Shown: positions 34,430 through 43,076, numbered from the stretch's first letter. The stretch: 64,000 nucleotides of DNA from Qipengyuania_C sp046254955 (GCF_046254955.1 NZ_JBJXRG010000001.1:496001-560000), one strand, 5' to 3'. Notes: a model not told the origin generated them from the sequence alone. Translations and numbers: made by a program.

Positions 34430-35362
34430 TTGGCCAGCATGGGTCTCAATATTGAAGAACAGAAGGCCGTAGACCGGTTCCGCAGCGACGTGGTCGAGCC
34501 TTCGATGACCAATCTCGTCATTCTCGATTTCTGGGCCGAATGGTGCGGGCCGTGCAAGCAGCTTGCCCCTGTGTTGGAGAAAGTCGCCGCGGATTATGCC
34601 GACAATGGCGTGCTGCTGAAGAAAGTCGATGTCGACAAGGAGCAGTTCATTGCGGCGCAGTTCCAGGTCAAATCGATACCCACAGTATATGCGATGTTCC
34701 AGGGCCAACCGGTCGCCGATCTGACGCAGGCGCGCACCGAGAGCCAGCTCAAACAGATGCTCGACCAGATCCTGGGTCAACTTCCCGTCCAACCCGGAGC
34801 GGAAGGTGCCGAAGGGCATGCGGGCCCAAGCGAAGAGGAGATCGCCCAGTTTGTCGCGATGGGCGAACAGGCATTGAGCGAAGGCGACACCGAACGCGCC
34901 GCCGGGATATTCGGGCAAGTGATCGAATTCGCGCCCACCAATGCAGCGGCGCATGCCGGGCTCATCCGCGCGCTTGTGCAGGGCGGCAAAGCCGATGAGG
35001 CCCAGTCCGTGATCGACGCGCTGGACCCTGCGATGGCTGACGATCCGCTCATCGTAGCCGCCATGAGCGCTGTGGAACTGGCCGGCACGCAGGTAGACGA
35101 TGCCGAAATGGCAGCTCTGCGCGCCAAGGCGTTGGAAAACCCCGCCGATATGGAAGCGCAATTCGCCTTCGCCGAAGCGGCCTACGCCGCCAATGATCGT
35201 GATAGTGCCGCTGATACGCTGCTCGCCATGTTCGAAGCGGACCGCGAGTGGAACGACGGCGCGGCCAAGGCCAAGCTCTTGCAGATCTTCGAAGCGGTCG
35301 GGCTGGAGGATCCGTGGGTCGTCGCAACGCGCCGCCGCCTATCCAAGATCCTGTTCGGCTGA
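34430..35362 (+). CDS. ybbN: Thioredoxin-TPR co-chaperone YbbN/CnoX-like
   Basis: 310 residues. The N-terminal thioredoxin domain has the active-site WCGPCKQ (Cys 39 and 42) and the cis-Pro motif SIPTVYAMFQG. The rest is TPR-like helical repeats (ALSEGDTERAAGIFGQVIEFAPTNAAAHAGLIRAL). The E. coli homologue protects substrates from oxidation and hands them to DnaK and GroEL; here CGPC is intact, so redox activity is plausible. The start is probably TTG at 34430, which has CAGGAG at good spacing; the ATG 9 bases later is too far from it. Confidence 0.92.
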   Translation: MASMGLNIEEQKAVDRFRSDVVEPSMTNLVILDFWAEWCGPCKQLAPVLEKVAADYADNGVLLKKVDVDKEQFIAAQFQVKSIPTVYAMFQGQPVADLTQARTESQLKQMLDQILGQLPVQPGAEGAEGHAGPSEEEIAQFVAMGEQALSEGDTERAAGIFGQVIEFAPTNAAAHAGLIRALVQGGKADEAQSVIDALDPAMADDPLIVAAMSAVELAGTQVDDAEMAALRAKALENPADMEAQFAFAEAAYAANDRDSAADTLLAMFEADREWNDGAAKAKLLQIFEAVGLEDPWVVATRRRLSKILFG

Positions 35363-35373
35363 CCCAGCGGAAC

Positions 35374-35979
35374 ATGAAGTTCTCAATCTTCCCCCTGTCA
35401 GGCGCGGTGCTTTATCCCGGGCTGCAACTGCCGCTCCATGTTTTCGAGCCACGCTACCGCGAGCTGGTCGGCAGCGCGCTGGCGAAAGACCGGCGGATCG
35501 CGATGATCCAGCCGCAAAAGCCATCCGAAGGCGCACCGCTATACCGGATCGGCTGTGTCGGCCAGATCGAGGACGTCGAAGCGCTGGAAGACGGGCGCTA
35601 CAATATCATCCTCGATGGGGTGTCGCGCTTTCACTGGGTGCGCGAACTCGATGTCGACACCAAGTTTCGCCAGGTTGAAGGCGAACTGATCGAGGACGAC
35701 GATAGCGAAGTCCTCTCCAGCATCGAGCGCGCCGGGTTCGAGCGCGAGGCACGGCGCTTTGCCGATGCGCAAGGCTATTCGGTCGACTGGAATTCGGTTG
35801 AGCGGCTGGATGATATCTCGCTCATCAACGGCGTGGCACAAATCGCACCGTTCGATGCCGCTTCCAAGCAGGCACTGCTCGAGGCGAATTCGTTGGCCGA
35901 GCGCTGCGAACTGCTGATCCAGCTGATGCAGTTCTTTGGGATGAGCGATCCTGGCGAGGAAATCATAACACTGCAGTAA
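35374..35979 (+). CDS. Lon N-terminal (LON substrate-binding) domain protein
   Basis: 201 residues made only of the PUA-like LON substrate-binding domain: IFPLSGAVLYPGLQLPLHVFEPRYRELV, RIGCVGQIEDVEALEDGRYNIILDGVSRF and the helical end LLIQLMQFFGM. No ATPase or protease domain follows. Stand-alone forms are widespread; the role is unknown but thought to involve substrate recognition. It begins 11 bp after ybbN, an arrangement suggesting one operon in protein quality control. Confidence 0.92.
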   Translation: MKFSIFPLSGAVLYPGLQLPLHVFEPRYRELVGSALAKDRRIAMIQPQKPSEGAPLYRIGCVGQIEDVEALEDGRYNIILDGVSRFHWVRELDVDTKFRQVEGELIEDDDSEVLSSIERAGFEREARRFADAQGYSVDWNSVERLDDISLINGVAQIAPFDAASKQALLEANSLAERCELLIQLMQFFGMSDPGEEIITLQ

Positions 35980-36038
35980 GTCTCAAGAATGCGACGCGAT
36001 GTCGCATCTTGGCGCTGGTGCCGCAGAAACGAACGCAC

Positions 36039-36052
36039 TAACCAGTTGGTTA
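36039..36052. promoter_or_regulatory. Candidate TetR operator overlapping the start codon
   Basis: TAACCA-GT-TGGTTA, a perfect inverted repeat with a two-base centre, ends on the A of the TetR-gene ATG. A dimer bound here would block transcription or initiation of its own gene, so autorepression of the TetR-MAPEG pair is a reasonable inference. Confidence 0.6.
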
Positions 36053-36705
36053 TGGCCACTGTCCTAGAGCTCAATACGAAAGCGGAAACGACACGCGCCC
36101 GTATTCTTGAGTCCGCAGCCACGCTCTTCTGGCAGCGCAGCTATCACGGTGTTGCGATCGATGAGGTCGCTGCTCGCTGCGGCGTCAACAAAGCGACGAT
36201 CTACCGGTATTATCTCGACAAGTCCGAACTCGCGCTCGCCGCCATCGTGCATAATGGAGAGGCGGTGATCCGTGATATATTTGAGCCCGCAATGGCGTTT
36301 GAAGGGCACGGTGACGATCGGCTGGCGTTCATTTACCACCGAATTTACTGCGCCCACGTCAGCTATCTCAAGCGCGAAGGCGATATTCACGGTTGTCCTA
36401 TCGCCGGGATGGCGCTCGAATTGGGACAGGATATGCCAAAGGTTCGCGCCGAAGCGCACCGCATTTTTTCCCGCATAGGCGCTTCGATGGCGCGTATCGC
36501 CGAGTGCGAGGCCCGGCCAGATCGCGTGGATCTCCTGGCACCGGCACAGCTAGCACCCGCCTTGGTGCAGTTAATGCACGGTGCTTTCACCTCCGCGCGC
36601 CTCGAAGTTTCCCCCGCCCCAGTGCTCGATGCAGGCAATGCCTCGCTCGCCTTGTGGGGCAGTGAGGTGCGTCTCACCGATCAGATAACGAAGGACCCAC
36701 AATGA
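36052..36705 (+). CDS. TetR/AcrR-family transcriptional regulator
   Basis: 217 residues. The N-terminal HTH reads RARILESAATLFWQRSYHGVAIDEVAARCGVNKATIYRYYLDKSELALAAI, a textbook TetR domain. The C-terminal half is an all-helical ligand and dimer domain (IHGCPIAGMALELGQDMPKV). The ATG at 36052 is preferred over a longer form because a perfect palindrome abuts it. It overlaps the MAPEG gene by 4 bp and presumably controls that gene. Confidence 0.92.
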   Translation: MATVLELNTKAETTRARILESAATLFWQRSYHGVAIDEVAARCGVNKATIYRYYLDKSELALAAIVHNGEAVIRDIFEPAMAFEGHGDDRLAFIYHRIYCAHVSYLKREGDIHGCPIAGMALELGQDMPKVRAEAHRIFSRIGASMARIAECEARPDRVDLLAPAQLAPALVQLMHGAFTSARLEVSPAPVLDAGNASLALWGSEVRLTDQITKDPQ

Positions 36706-37124
36706 ACCTGCCAATTTATACCGCCGCGCTCGGGGCGTTTCTGATCCTGCTGCAAGTTGGGCTGATGCTCAGCGTCGGACTACACCGCACCAAGGGCCCG
36801 TTTATCGGCCTGGACGGGAACAAGGAATTGGAACGCAAAGTAAGGCGGCACGGGAACCTCGCCGAAAACTCAGGCCTGTTCCTCGCAGTACTCGCCATCC
36901 TCGAATTACTGGTTGGCCAGACCGCCTATGTCGCCGGGCTCTGCGCACTTTTCGCATTCGCCCGCATCATGCATGCGATCGGCTTTTCCTCCCTTGCAGG
37001 CTCGCATGGCGAAGACCTGACCGGAGGACGCAAATTGTTCGCCGGAGCCCGAGCCATGGGCGCGTTTGGTACTCTACTTACGGCTCTTGGTGCTGCGGGA
37101 GGAATAGTCTCCTACCTGTCCTAA
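36702..37124 (+). CDS. MAPEG-family membrane protein
   Basis: 140 residues with four hydrophobic helices. The MAPEG hallmark ERKVRRHGNLAENSGLFLAVLAILE contains the Arg/His/Asn/Glu residues that line the glutathione site in the family. MAPEG proteins act in eicosanoid and glutathione metabolism or detoxification. It is translationally coupled (ATGA) to the TetR gene, suggesting a small inducible detoxification operon. The 3' end overlaps the convergent MarC gene by 4 bp. Confidence 0.92.
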   Translation: MNLPIYTAALGAFLILLQVGLMLSVGLHRTKGPFIGLDGNKELERKVRRHGNLAENSGLFLAVLAILELLVGQTAYVAGLCALFAFARIMHAIGFSSLAGSHGEDLTGGRKLFAGARAMGAFGTLLTALGAAGGIVSYLS

Positions 37125-37756
37125 ATCCCGAAGCTGCCTTTCAGCCCATCGATCACATACTGCGCAGCGAGTGCAGCCAAGAGCACACCCAGCAGCCGCG
37201 TAATCACCGCCTCGACCTTGTCGCCCAGCAGGCGGATCAACGGCCCGGCAGCGACCAGCGCCAGCGCGGTCAGTAGCAGCACTGCACCGAGCGCTCCCAG
37301 AACGACCAGCGTTTCTTCGGTGCCTTCGGCTTCGTTCTGCAGCAGCATGACTGCGGCAATGGCGCCCGGCCCTGCCAGCATCGGCATCGCCATCGGGAAG
37401 ACGGACACGTCTTCCACCTCGGCAGTGGCCGCGACTTTCTCGGCCCGTTCCTCGCGCCGTTGGGTGCGTTTTTCGAATACCATTTCGAAAGCGATCCAGA
37501 ACAGCATCAGCCCGCCCGCGATCCGGAAGCTGTCGAGTTCGATATGCAGCGCGCCGAGCAATTGCTGGCCGAACAAGGCGAAGATCACGAGGATGACCGA
37601 AGCGATGAAAACCGCTCGCAACGCCATGCTGCGCTGCTGCGCGGCGTTGGCCGCCTTGGTCAGTCCGGCATAGATCGGCGCGCAGCCCGGCGGATCGATC
37701 ACCACAAACAGCGTGATGAACGCCGAAATGAACAGCTCGATCATCGGCCCCGTCAC
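37121..37756 (-). CDS. MarC-family integral membrane protein
   Basis: 211 residues with six predicted TM helices: ELFISAFITLFVVIDPPGCAPIYAGLTK, FRIAGGLMLFWIAFEMVFEKR, FPMAMPMLAGPGAIAAVMLL and others. These are MarC/UPF0056 features. A charged loop (EKRTQRREERAEKVAATAEVED) splits the two halves. Function is unresolved; the family is no longer considered responsible for multiple antibiotic resistance. Confidence 0.92.
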   Translation of the reverse strand: MTGPMIELFISAFITLFVVIDPPGCAPIYAGLTKAANAAQQRSMALRAVFIASVILVIFALFGQQLLGALHIELDSFRIAGGLMLFWIAFEMVFEKRTQRREERAEKVAATAEVEDVSVFPMAMPMLAGPGAIAAVMLLQNEAEGTEETLVVLGALGAVLLLTALALVAAGPLIRLLGDKVEAVITRLLGVLLAALAAQYVIDGLKGSFGI

Positions 37757-37761
37757 TGCAA

Positions 37762-38532
37762 CTACTCCCCACCCGAGCGCGGGAAGGTCACGTCCAGCGG
37801 GGTCTGCCAGCCGCTATAAGTCCAATAGCTAGCGACCAGGCGATACTTGCCTTCGCCATGGTGTTCCCAGCGCCAGACGAGCGTGCCGTCTCGCGAACGC
37901 CCTGCCCCCGACGCAATCCCGGCAGCAGTGTCCGCCACCGGGGAAGCGGTCAGCGGCGCATCAGCCGCCGGACAATCGGCGACGATCCCCGTAATCGAAT
38001 CGATCCCTGCGACGACAATCTCGTCTTCGAGCGGAAGTGGCTGCTCAGGCCGCGGTGCGGGCTGCGGATCATCCGGACTGCCCCCATCATAAACCCAGCG
38101 ATAGTCGTCATTGGCCTGCCGCTGCCACACGGTGACAAACTGGCCGACCAGGTCATTCGGATAGCGGAACCGACCGGTGCTCACCGCGAGCGATGCGTCG
38201 CAGCTCATCCACACCGCGCGCGGCGCCCATTGTACGGCGGCTTCAGGATCTTCCTGTCCGGCCAGCGCCGTTTCGATTGCGACAGGCCCATCGCGCAAAT
38301 GCATCAAGCCGCCGGGTGCCGCGTAATGCCGGAAGGCAGTCCATTGCCCTTCTTCGCGCGCCATCTTGGCAAAGCCGACTTCGGCGGCGACGATCTTGCC
38401 CGGCTGCGCTTCGCCCGGCGCATTCTCGAGCGCCCGCTCGATAACCTGCCGCACCGAACGCGGCGGTGCCTTTGATGAGGCACAGGCCGAAACCATCGCC
38501 AACACCAGGACGCCGCTTACGAATCTACGCAT
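37762..38532 (-). CDS. Putative lipoprotein of unknown function
   Basis: 256 residues from the ATG at 38532. A short signal with lipobox VSAC (VLVLAMVSACASSK) suggests lipidation. The mature part, FAKMAREEGQWTAFRHYAAPGGLMH, VWQRQANDDYRWVYDGG and LVWRWEHHGEGKYRLVASYWTYSGW, resembles the SnoaL/NTF2-like type of fold, but no family is certain. It begins 28 bp after folD on the same strand and ends six bases before marC. Confidence 0.65.
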   Translation of the reverse strand: MRRFVSGVLVLAMVSACASSKAPPRSVRQVIERALENAPGEAQPGKIVAAEVGFAKMAREEGQWTAFRHYAAPGGLMHLRDGPVAIETALAGQEDPEAAVQWAPRAVWMSCDASLAVSTGRFRYPNDLVGQFVTVWQRQANDDYRWVYDGGSPDDPQPAPRPEQPLPLEDEIVVAGIDSITGIVADCPAADAPLTASPVADTAAGIASGAGRSRDGTLVWRWEHHGEGKYRLVASYWTYSGWQTPLDVTFPRSGGE

Positions 38533-38560
38533 GGAATTCTCCCGCTTTGCGCGGACTTGA

Positions 38561-39454
38561 TCAGAGGTCGACCGGAACGTCCAGCCCTTCGTTGCGATAG
38601 GCCGCGACAAGCGAGTTGCGAAGCAGCACTGCAATGGTCATCGGGCCCACGCCGCCGGGCACAGGCGTGATGGCCCCTGCCACTTCGCTCGCGCCGCCGA
38701 AGTCGACATCGCCGACCAGCTTCCCCTTGTCCTCGCCATCGGCCGGAGGCAGGCGATTGATGCCGACATCGATCACGACCGCGCCGGGCTTGAGCCATTC
38801 AGCCTTGACCATTTCGGCGCGGCCAACCGCAGCCACCACGATATCGGCGCGGCGGACAACTTCAGGCAAATCTTTCGTGCGGCTATGCGCAATCGTCACC
38901 GTCGCATTGGCATCGAGCAGCAGCTGCGCCATCGGCTTGCCGACGATATTCGAGCGGCCGATGACCACCGCATCCTTGCCGGACAGATCTCCCATCCGGT
39001 CGGCCAGCAGCATCATGCAACCGAGCGGCGTGCACGGCACGAAACCGCTCTGGCCCACTGCCAAGCGGCCGGCATTAATCACATGAAAGCCATCGACATC
39101 CTTGTCGGGCGAGATGGTCGAAATCACGGTGTGTTCGTCGAGATGATCGGGCAGCGGCAGCTGGACGAGGATACCATCGACGCCGGGATCGGCATTGAGC
39201 TGTTCAACCATGGCGATGAGATCGGACTGGCTGGTATCCGCCGGCAGCTTGTGCTCGAAACTCGCCATTCCGGCGGCAACGGTCTGCTTGCCCTTGCTGC
39301 GGACATAGACCTGGCTGGCCGGGTCTTCGCCCACCAGCACCACCGCGAGGCCCGCCTTGCGGCCTGCCTTTGCTTCAAAGTCACCTGCATGCGTGCCGAC
39401 GCGTTCGCGAAGCCCCGCTGCGAAGGCCTTACCATCGATAATTTCTGCGCTCAT
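38561..39454 (-). CDS. folD: Methylenetetrahydrofolate dehydrogenase / methenyl-THF cyclohydrolase
   Basis: A bifunctional enzyme of one-carbon metabolism. The catalytic YVRSKGKQ (Y and K), GILVQLPLPDHLD, the NADP-binding VVIGRSNIVGKPMAQLLL and the signature PVPGGVGPMTIA are all present. Its 297 residues are usual. Its start overlaps the YggT gene end by 4 bp. Confidence 0.96.
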   Translation of the reverse strand: MSAEIIDGKAFAAGLRERVGTHAGDFEAKAGRKAGLAVVLVGEDPASQVYVRSKGKQTVAAGMASFEHKLPADTSQSDLIAMVEQLNADPGVDGILVQLPLPDHLDEHTVISTISPDKDVDGFHVINAGRLAVGQSGFVPCTPLGCMMLLADRMGDLSGKDAVVIGRSNIVGKPMAQLLLDANATVTIAHSRTKDLPEVVRRADIVVAAVGRAEMVKAEWLKPGAVVIDVGINRLPPADGEDKGKLVGDVDFGGASEVAGAITPVPGGVGPMTIAVLLRNSLVAAYRNEGLDVPVDL

Positions 39455-39744
39455 GCAGCGGCGATAGCAATGTTGCTCAGGACAATCAGCACGATCTGAA
39501 GCAAGATAATCAATACTAATGGGGAAAAGTCGATCGCCCCGGTGCGCGGCATGATCCGGCGGATCGGCCCCAGTACCGGCTCGAGCAGCGAATTGATCGA
39601 ATTGTAGACCGTCATCAGGAACTGGTTGCCCGAATTGATCACGTTGAAAGCGAAGAGCAGGCCAATCACGAACTGGATAATGATCAGCATAACCAGCACG
39701 TTGGTCAAAAGCTCGACGATCTGGATGATGGAAAAGAGGAGCAA
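39451..39744 (-). CDS. YggT-family membrane protein
   Basis: 97 residues with two hydrophobic segments separated by the YggT motif NSINSLLEPVLGPIRRIMPRTGAIDFSPLVLIILL. This is an inner-membrane protein of poorly defined role linked to cell division and osmotic shock in some bacteria. Transcribed before folD, with an ATGA-type overlap. Confidence 0.93.
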   Translation of the reverse strand: MLLFSIIQIVELLTNVLVMLIIIQFVIGLLFAFNVINSGNQFLMTVYNSINSLLEPVLGPIRRIMPRTGAIDFSPLVLIILLQIVLIVLSNIAIAAA

Positions 39745-39837
39745 GTCCGAAGCCTTTCGATAGAAATTCGTGTGCGCCTTCTAGCGCAGTGAAGTGAGGT
39801 GTATCAACACCCTAAGACGCATCGGCCCGATTGGGAC

Positions 39838-40734
39838 CTACTTTCGGATGAGAGTGCCAGCGCCGCGCGCGGTGAAAAATTCGAGCAACATTGTGTGCGG
39901 CACGCGGCCATCGAGCACCACCGCCGCATCGCAGCCCCGTTCGACTGCGTGGACGCAGGTCTCAAGCTTTGGGATCATCCCGCCAGAGATGGTGCCATCG
40001 TCTTTCAACTGGGCAATATCGGCCGGTGTCAGGTCAGTCAGAAGATTGCCCTGCTTGTCCAGCACGCCTGCGACATCGGTGAGGAGGAAGAGCCGCGCTG
40101 CGCCCAAAGCGGCGGCGACTGCGCCTGCCATCGTATCGGCATTGATATTGTATGTGTGCCCGTCCTCGCCTGCGCCGATCGGCGCAACCACAGGGATCAT
40201 CCCCGAAGCGCTGGCGGTTTCCAGGATCGTGATATCGACCTTAGCCGGCTCGCCGACAAAGCCGAGGTCGATTGCACGCTCGATATTGCTGTCCGGGTCC
40301 TTGGCCGTCCGTTCGACCTTGCGCGCGGTGACCAGCCCGCCGTCCTTGCCCGAGATGCCGATCGCCTTGCCCCCCGCATTGGCGATCCATCCGACCAGCT
40401 GTTTGTTGATCGCGCCCGAGAGCACCATTTCGGCGACTTCAGCGGTCTGCTTGTCGGTTACGCGCAGTCCATCGACGAAGCTCGATTCGACCCCCAGCCG
40501 CTTGAGCATGTCGCCGATCTGCGGTCCGCCGCCATGGACGACCACCGGGTTGATCCCGACAGCTTTCAGCAGCACGATGTCTTCGGCAAAGTCGCGCGCG
40601 GCCTGCTCGTCGCCCATGGCATGGCCGCCGTATTTCACCACGAAGGTACGCCCGGCATAGCGCTGGAAATAGGGCAGCGCCTCGATCAGCGTTTCCGCCT
40701 TGGCAAGCATTCTCTTCGTATCGGCGTCGGCCAT
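39838..40734 (-). CDS. argB: Acetylglutamate kinase
   Basis: Phosphorylates N-acetyl-L-glutamate in arginine synthesis. FVVKYGGHAM carries the catalytic Lys. NPVVVHGGGPQIGDML is the phosphate-binding glycine loop, and YNINADTMAGAVAAALGAARL is the amino acid kinase motif with conserved Asn and Asp. The N-terminal helix (KRMLAKAETLIEALPYFQRYAG) is the type found in arginine-inhibited enzymes. Its 298 residues fit the family. Confidence 0.96.
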   Translation of the reverse strand: MADADTKRMLAKAETLIEALPYFQRYAGRTFVVKYGGHAMGDEQAARDFAEDIVLLKAVGINPVVVHGGGPQIGDMLKRLGVESSFVDGLRVTDKQTAEVAEMVLSGAINKQLVGWIANAGGKAIGISGKDGGLVTARKVERTAKDPDSNIERAIDLGFVGEPAKVDITILETASASGMIPVVAPIGAGEDGHTYNINADTMAGAVAAALGAARLFLLTDVAGVLDKQGNLLTDLTPADIAQLKDDGTISGGMIPKLETCVHAVERGCDAAVVLDGRVPHTMLLEFFTARGAGTLIRK

Positions 40735-40839
40735 GGCCGTGGTCCCTTAGATATCGCTGCTGCCCCCTAGCCGCACCCGCCATCGAAAGAAAGTGTCACG
40801 AAGCTGGCTTCATGCTGCAGGGAAATTTCTCTGCCGACC

Positions 40840-40865
40840 GTAACCGGACGCACAATTGAAGCGAA
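40840..40865 (+). promoter_or_regulatory. Candidate ECF sigma-F-type promoter of the bufferin-like gene
   Basis: GTAACC (40840-40845) and CGAA (40862-40865) are separated by exactly 16 bases, matching the pattern I know for Caulobacter sigma-F targets. It lies 65 bp upstream of the DUF2282 gene, and I found no other match with this spacing in the non-coding DNA of the window. Sigma-F identity is inferred. Confidence 0.6.
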
Positions 40866-40929
40866 TGGTGGGGAGTGGGCGGCGCAATGGATACGCGGCA
40901 CGCGATCTTACAACTCTTGGGAGAGAACG

Positions 40930-41274
40930 ATGAAATCCACTTCAACCAAAGCCATGGCGATCGCGATGGCGGCCGGCCTGGCAGTCAGCGGCTGCAGCGA
41001 AGCGGGCGGCGACAACGCGCAAACGGCTGCCATCGAAGATCCGCTTGATGCGCAGCAGGTTGCCTCGGCTGAGAACCCCGATGGCGAGAAGGTGAAATGC
41101 TACGGCGTGGCCAAGGCAGGCGAGAACGACTGCGCCGCAGGGCCCGGCACAAGCTGCGCAGGCACCAGCACCACCGATTACCAGGGCAATGCCTGGAAAT
41201 ATGTCGATGCTGGAACTTGCCTCGATATCGAAACACCCGAAGGAAATGGCTCCCTCGAGCCCCGGGCCGCATAA
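40930..41274 (+). CDS. BufA1/DUF2282-like protein with lipoprotein signal
   Basis: 114 residues. The core KCYGVAKAGENDCAAGPG, TSCAGTS, DYQGNAWKYVDAGTC is the DUF2282 (bufferin BufA1) signature with its four conserved cysteines, C57, C68, C76 and C97. Bufferins are periplasmic metallophores whose cysteines are modified by a DUF692 enzyme with its partner. Here the signal ends in a lipobox (AVSGC, C22), so the protein is probably lipid-anchored. No bufB, bufC or DoxX neighbour is present: it stands alone between leftward argB and DsrE genes. GGGAGAG precedes the ATG. Confidence 0.85.
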   Translation: MKSTSTKAMAIAMAAGLAVSGCSEAGGDNAQTAAIEDPLDAQQVASAENPDGEKVKCYGVAKAGENDCAAGPGTSCAGTSTTDYQGNAWKYVDAGTCLDIETPEGNGSLEPRAA

Positions 41275-41355
41275 GAAGCGCCATCCTCGGGTTCAGTCGC
41301 GTCGCTGCCAGCTAGTGAGTTGGCTGGTGGCGGCGCGGCGCAATCTGATGCCCGC

Positions 41356-41877
41356 TCAATAGGGGTTGAGGGTAAACCCGCGCCGTTGCAGCTCAGCATT
41401 GGCAACCATTGCAGCAGGCGCCATCTTCACGCCCTCTAGCAGGTCATCGTTGCCCACGCCCAGCGCCTTGGCAGCCACGCCGCAGACCCAGATCTCCGCG
41501 CCGCGCGCAGCCAGCTCGGCAATGGTATTGAAGTTGGGATTGCGGATAGGCTCGTCATTCTCGTCGAGCCCGTATTTTTCTGCATACCGCGCATCCTTCA
41601 CGACATCGTAGATAGCCGGTCCGTGGACGACCACCGCGATTTGCACGCGTTCTGCTTCAACGCCGTGATCTTCCATGATGCGGTAGAAGGCGGCGGCACG
41701 CGCCAGCCCCGCGTTCTCCTCGCCCTTCTCCCCAGGGATCACATCATAGCTATGCTTCCATGTTGCATCGGCAGGAAGCTCCATCTCGTTGGTGACGGTG
41801 ACTTCATCTTCCTCATGCGCGGCGAGCGGCGCGGCAACAATCAGCAGGGCAAGCGGGAGTTTTTTCAGCAATGTCAT
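41356..41877 (-). CDS. Exported DsrE-family protein
   Basis: 173 residues from the ATG at 41877. A signal peptide (KKLPLALLIVAAPLAAHE) is followed by a DsrE/DsrF-like fold: VQIAVVVHGPAIYDVV, then ELAARGAEIWVCGVAAKALGVGNDDLLEGVKMAPAAMVANAELQRRG. One cysteine (WVCG) sits where sulfur carriers of the family have theirs. It may handle sulfur or thiols in the periplasm; no partner sulfur genes are nearby. Confidence 0.85.
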   Translation of the reverse strand: MTLLKKLPLALLIVAAPLAAHEEDEVTVTNEMELPADATWKHSYDVIPGEKGEENAGLARAAAFYRIMEDHGVEAERVQIAVVVHGPAIYDVVKDARYAEKYGLDENDEPIRNPNFNTIAELAARGAEIWVCGVAAKALGVGNDDLLEGVKMAPAAMVANAELQRRGFTLNPY

Positions 41878-41931
41878 GGCGGGTTCTCCGGTTTCTGCCC
41901 TTATCGGTAGCAGCGCGCGGAGAGCAGGCAA

Positions 41932-41965
41932 AGAAAACCCCGCCGCACGGGGAGTGGACGGGGTT
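41932..41965 (-). terminator. Terminator of the sulfotransferase gene
   Basis: On the minus strand AACCCCG (41965-41959) pairs with CGGGGTT (41942-41936), followed by TTCTTT. It lies about 110 bp past the sulfotransferase stop. Confidence 0.6.
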
Positions 41966-42074
41966 GAAGTCTGGAAGACGGATAGCCGCCTTCGGGTCGC
42001 AAGGCAGCTGCTAGGGCTTGCACCGCGCGCGCGATAGTCCTTGCGCGATCTCCTGTCCCAAGGCGGGACGGAAG

Positions 42075-42977
42075 CTACTCCGCGGCCAATGCGTCGATTT
42101 CCGCAGCCAGCGAGGCGTAGTCCGCATGGCCCGTCACCGGCGTAACCTTCTCTACCCACATCGCGTCGATCTGCGCCGCCACCGCCTCCGGGACCACTTT
42201 CGCATCGCTGCCCTCGGCCTGGACCTTGCTCGAATCGCTCGTCGCTGGAATGCCCAGCTTTGCTTCCATCACTTTGGCGACCATCAGATCATCGAACTTG
42301 TCCTGATGCTCGACCATGAACTCGCGGCTGGTGCGATGTTCGACCAGTTCCGCCAGTTCATCGGAGAGCTCGGCCCCGATGAATCTGGCCATCTTCTCGA
42401 TCATCGCGCGCTTGTTCTTCACGCACCAGCGATAGTTCAGCAGCAGAGTATCGGCCTCTTTGCGGCGCGCGTACCAGCTGAGCAGGTGAGTAAAATAGTC
42501 GCAGCCGCCCGGCCCACCGCCGAGCCACGCGGGGAAGAACTCTTCCATCGATATCGTGCCTGGTTCGATATGCCATCCGTTCATGAATCGGTAGAACGAG
42601 ACGAACGTCTCCTTGGGATCGCGCAGCGTCACGATGTAGCGCATGCCTTCGGGGAGCCGCTCGTATTCGCGGTGTGACTTGAAGCCGCGCGGCGCGGCGA
42701 CCTGCTCCACGCCCATGTCGAAATCGCACAGGTAGGCCGTGTCCTCCCACGGCGTCATCCGGCTGATATCGTCGAAATCCATGTGACCGCCGGTGCGCAG
42801 CTGGTGGAACATCTGCTGCGTCATGGTGGTACCGCTCTTGGCCCATGAGGTGATGAAGACATCGCCCTCGCACGGCTGGTACGCGCGGTGATTGGGCCGG
42901 TCACCTTCCGCCATGATTTCGAACGCGCCGTCGAATTCCTCCATCGTGGTCGCGCGGCCTTCTGCCGATCTTGCCAT
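42075..42977 (-). CDS. Sulfotransferase family protein
   Basis: 300 residues from the ATG at 42977; the open frame continues upstream without plausible content. The PAPS 5'-phosphosulfate-binding loop FITSWAKSGTTMTQQ and the 3'-phosphate-binding YIVTLRDPKETFVSFYRF are clear. GFKSHREYERLP follows the family pattern. It transfers sulfate from PAPS to a hydroxyl or amine of an unknown acceptor. Confidence 0.92.
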   Translation of the reverse strand: MARSAEGRATTMEEFDGAFEIMAEGDRPNHRAYQPCEGDVFITSWAKSGTTMTQQMFHQLRTGGHMDFDDISRMTPWEDTAYLCDFDMGVEQVAAPRGFKSHREYERLPEGMRYIVTLRDPKETFVSFYRFMNGWHIEPGTISMEEFFPAWLGGGPGGCDYFTHLLSWYARRKEADTLLLNYRWCVKNKRAMIEKMARFIGAELSDELAELVEHRTSREFMVEHQDKFDDLMVAKVMEAKLGIPATSDSSKVQAEGSDAKVVPEAVAAQIDAMWVEKVTPVTGHADYASLAAEIDALAAE

Positions 42978-43076
42978 GCCGAATGCCTCTACCTGTTTGG
43001 ATTGCGGGTCGCACGAAGCGGTGCCCGCAGCAAGCCCTTGATGCGCTGGATGCAAGAATGATCTAAGCCGTTTGAG

